From Gammaproteobacteria bacterium (GTDB taxonomy: Bacteria > Pseudomonadota > Gammaproteobacteria > Steroidobacterales > JACDCP01), in the NCBI GenBank assembly GCA_013817465.1, contig JACDCP010000170.1, forward strand, positions 1 to 7,038: 7,038 bases of DNA, read 5' to 3'. A model generated the notes under the pieces. The model was not told the DNA's origin, did not search any database, and saw nothing but the letters and a program-made list of their open reading frames with translations. Below, in pieces: positions 5,841 through 7,038 of the stretch (position 1 is its first letter; each line of letters begins with the position of its first letter). A program made the position numbers and the translations under genes.

Positions 5841-6735
5841 CGCGCGCCGCCACGTCGATGGCGTGGTGCTGCTGGACAAGCCGCGCGGGCTGACCTCGAA
5901 TCGCGCGCTGCAGCTCGTCAAACAGTTGTTCCGGGCGCGGAAGGCAGGCCATACCGGGAGCCTCGATCCGCTGGCGAGCGGCCTGCTGCCGATCTGTCTG
6001 GGCCAGGCGACGAAAGTGTCGGCCTATCTGCTCGATGCGGATAAGCGCTATCGCGTGACAGCGCAGCTCGGTGTACGCACCGACACCGGTGACGCGGATG
6101 GCAAAGTCGTGGAATCAGCGCCGAGCGACCATGTCACCCCGGACAGGATTGAAGAAGCACTGGCAAGGTTTCGCGGCCCCATCCGCCAGGTGCCGCCGAT
6201 GTATTCGGCGCTCAAGCACAAAGGGCAACGCCTGTACGAGCTTGCGAGGCAGGGCAAGGAGATCGAGCGCGAGCCCCGCCCGATCCGCATCCATCGTCTC
6301 GAGCTCGAGCAGTATGCGCATGGCGTTCTGGTATTCGACGTCGAATGTTCCAAGGGCACTTACGTCCGCAGCCTGGTTGAAGATATCGCGGTTGCGGCGG
6401 GCACGCTGGCGCATGTGACGGCATTACGCCGCCTGAGAGCGGGCCCCTATTGCGCCGAACAGATGGTGACGCTGGAGGTTCTCGACGCACTCGCCGCGCG
6501 GGGGGCGCTCGATGAGATCCTGCTGCCTGCCGACAGCGCATTGCAGGGCTGGCCTGCGGTGCGAGTCGGCGCCGATCGTGCCGACCGGCTCATGCAGGGA
6601 TGCACTGTAGCAGTGGACGAGGAACGTGCCGGCGGACTGGTGCGCGTCTATGAGGAGCGACAGTTCCTCGGTATCGGCGAGCTGGGTCCCGGTGGCCGGC
6701 TGGCGCCGAAACGATTGTTCAGGGGACATTCCTGA
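5833..6735 (+). CDS. truB: tRNA pseudouridine(55) synthase TruB
   Basis: TruB converts U55 in the T loop of most tRNAs to pseudouridine and also acts as a tRNA folding chaperone. The product has 300 residues (E. coli 314). The catalytic motif is GHTGSLDPLASGLLPICLG (39-57), with the nucleophile aspartate at D45. Other conserved sites are KRYRV with Y73, the YSALKHKGQRLYELAR stretch (124-139), and CSKGTYVRSL (172-181) with R179. The C-terminal part from about 245 has the TruB PUA-like domain (GLVRVYEERQFLGIGELGPG). The start is GTG at 5833, inside the rbfA end with an 8-base overlap. It places VDGVVLLDKPRG where the family expects it, and no strong ribosome binding site is visible, so coupling is likely. 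The last codons (RGHS and the TGA at 6733-6735) lie in palindromic repeat copy 2, so the native C terminus was probably replaced by repeat sequence. Confidence 0.96.
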   Translation: MTDARRHVDGVVLLDKPRGLTSNRALQLVKQLFRARKAGHTGSLDPLASGLLPICLGQATKVSAYLLDADKRYRVTAQLGVRTDTGDADGKVVESAPSDHVTPDRIEEALARFRGPIRQVPPMYSALKHKGQRLYELARQGKEIEREPRPIRIHRLELEQYAHGVLVFDVECSKGTYVRSLVEDIAVAAGTLAHVTALRRLRAGPYCAEQMVTLEVLDALAARGALDEILLPADSALQGWPAVRVGADRADRLMQGCTVAVDEERAGGLVRVYEERQFLGIGELGPGGRLAPKRLFRGHS

Positions 6736-6767
6736 ATTTTCTCGACGAAAAATCAGGAATGTCCCTT
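6721..6767. repeat. Palindromic repeat, copy 2, overlapping the truB stop codon
   Basis: GGGACATTCCTGA (6723-6735) is exactly complementary to TCAGGAATGTCCC (6753-6765). After one A-A mismatch (6736/6752) the stem continues for five pairs (6737-6741 with 6747-6751) around the loop TCGAC. The 14-base arm GGGGACATTCCTGA is identical to copy 1 at 559-572, while the loop and the outer AAAT/ATTT flanks differ. The same family therefore occurs at two transcription-unit borders, after nuoN and between truB and rpsO. No T-run follows the stem (the flank is TTATGTCC), so it is not a canonical terminator, though it may protect RNA ends or slow polymerase. Confidence 0.9.
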
Positions 6768-6790
6768 ATGTCCGCGGCAGGCTGAAACAG

Positions 6791-6825
6791 ACGTTGCGCC
6801 GCAAGCAGCGTACCGCTTGCAACGT
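6791..6825 (+). other. Bulged inverted repeat between truB and rpsO
   Basis: ACGTT (6791-6795) pairs with AACGT (6821-6825), and inside it GCAAGC (6801-6806) pairs with GCTTGC (6815-6820), leaving a 5-base bulge on the left and an 8-base loop. An alternative register pairs ACGTTGC (6791-6797) with GCAACGT (6819-6825). It lies upstream of the putative rpsO promoter and has no T-run, so it could be a structure in read-through RNA from truB (for example a processing site) or a DNA-binding site. Function is unknown. Confidence 0.5.
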
Positions 6826-6850
6826 ACTGATAGATGTAAACAGGCGCGGC

Positions 6851-6859
6851 TGGTAAAAT
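6851..6859 (+). promoter_or_regulatory. Probable extended -10 promoter of rpsO
   Basis: TGGTAAAAT is a TGn extension followed by TAAAAT (6854-6859), one base from TATAAT. No convincing -35 box lies 16-18 bases upstream, which an extended -10 promoter can tolerate. The predicted start is near 6866. The next bases, GCGCCG, are a GC-rich discriminator as found at stringently controlled ribosomal promoters. A separate rpsO promoter inside this operon is known in E. coli. Confidence 0.65.
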
Positions 6860-6868
6860 GCGCCGTTT

Positions 6869-6887
6869 ATCGCGAACGTGTCGCGGT
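6869..6887 (+). promoter_or_regulatory. Leader hairpin in front of the rpsO ribosome binding site
   Basis: CGCGA (6871-6875) pairs with TCGCG (6881-6885) around loop ACGTG. The stem extends by one T-G wobble and one A-T pair. It would lie at the very 5' end of an mRNA starting near 6866 and ends 3 bases before the Shine-Dalgarno sequence AAGGAG (6891-6896). S15 represses its own translation in many bacteria by binding structured rpsO leaders of lineage-specific shape, so this is a candidate binding element. No pseudoknot partner could be shown with confidence. Confidence 0.45.
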
Positions 6888-6905
6888 TTCAAGGAGAGGT
6901 TTTTC

Positions 6906-7038
6906 ATGCCCCTGTCGACCCAAGAGAAGACGGATCTGATGTTCAAGCACGGCCGGAACGCCGGCGACACGGGATCCCCTGAAGTTCAGATTGCCCTGCT
7001 GTCCGCCAGGATCACCGAGCTGCGCACGCATATCGTCG
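6906..7038 (+). CDS. rpsO: 30S ribosomal protein S15, N-terminal part (3' cut by window edge)
   Basis: S15 is a primary 16S rRNA binding protein that organises the central domain of the 30S subunit and forms a bridge to the 50S subunit. The first 44 codons are present out of about 89. The sequence MPLSTQEKTDLMFKHGRN followed by DTGSPEVQIALLSARITEL (21-39) is the S15 signature; E. coli has DTGSTEVQVALLTAQI at this point. The ATG has a strong ribosome binding site AAGGAGAGG (6891-6899) with AAGGAG 9 bases upstream. The gene has its own putative promoter, and the usual next gene would be pnp, which lies outside the window. Confidence 0.97.
   Translation, partial: MPLSTQEKTDLMFKHGRNAGDTGSPEVQIALLSARITELRTHIV

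Noticed and set aside
6817..6842. TTGCAA (6817-6822) as a -35 box with TAAACA (6837-6842) as -10
   Set aside because: The spacer would be only 14 bases and TTGCAA is part of the inverted repeat; the TGGTAAAAT box downstream is the better candidate.

Overview
The window is a chromosomal housekeeping segment of a GC-rich gammaproteobacterium. From start to end it holds the 3' end of nuoN (complex I), an initiator tRNA gene (metY type), rimP, nusA, infB, rbfA, truB and the beginning of rpsO, all on the + strand. The order metY-rimP-nusA-infB-rbfA-truB-rpsO is the classical gammaproteobacterial transcription/translation operon. NusA carries the C-terminal acidic repeats and IF2 has the long N-terminal form, which agrees with this. 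A nuo operon directly upstream of metY is, from memory, the arrangement of several early-branching gammaproteobacterial lineages (Xanthomonas, Legionella and Coxiella relatives) rather than of enterics. The genus cannot be named from this sequence.

Layout. 1-546: end of nuoN. 547-667: a perfect 24-bp inverted repeat (554-605) and a sigma70-like promoter (625-654). 668-744: initiator tRNA. 745-928: a non-coding leader with short degenerate repeats, an intrinsic terminator for the tRNA (812-833) and a second terminator-like hairpin just upstream of rimP (885-912). 929-6735: five genes in one direction. infB/rbfA and rbfA/truB overlap and rimP/nusA are 14 nt apart, but nusA and infB are separated by a 60-nt spacer with a small direct repeat (2920-2947). 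6721-6767: a second copy of the palindromic repeat, which supplies the truB stop codon. 6768-6905: a bulged hairpin, an extended -10 promoter and a leader hairpin with a strong ribosome binding site. 6906-7038: start of rpsO, cut by the window end.

How the genes work together. The operon joins transcription elongation and termination control (NusA), translation initiation (initiator tRNA, IF2), 30S maturation (RimP, RbfA, and S15 as an early 16S-binding protein) and tRNA modification (TruB, psi55). The tandem terminators ahead of rimP fit attenuation of the operon, as known for NusA autoregulation in E. coli.

I found no new multi-gene system. The points most worth a second look are the palindromic repeat family placed at both ends of the metY-truB block, its use as the truB 3' end, the U1-U72 mismatch of the initiator tRNA, and the leader structures before rimP and rpsO.
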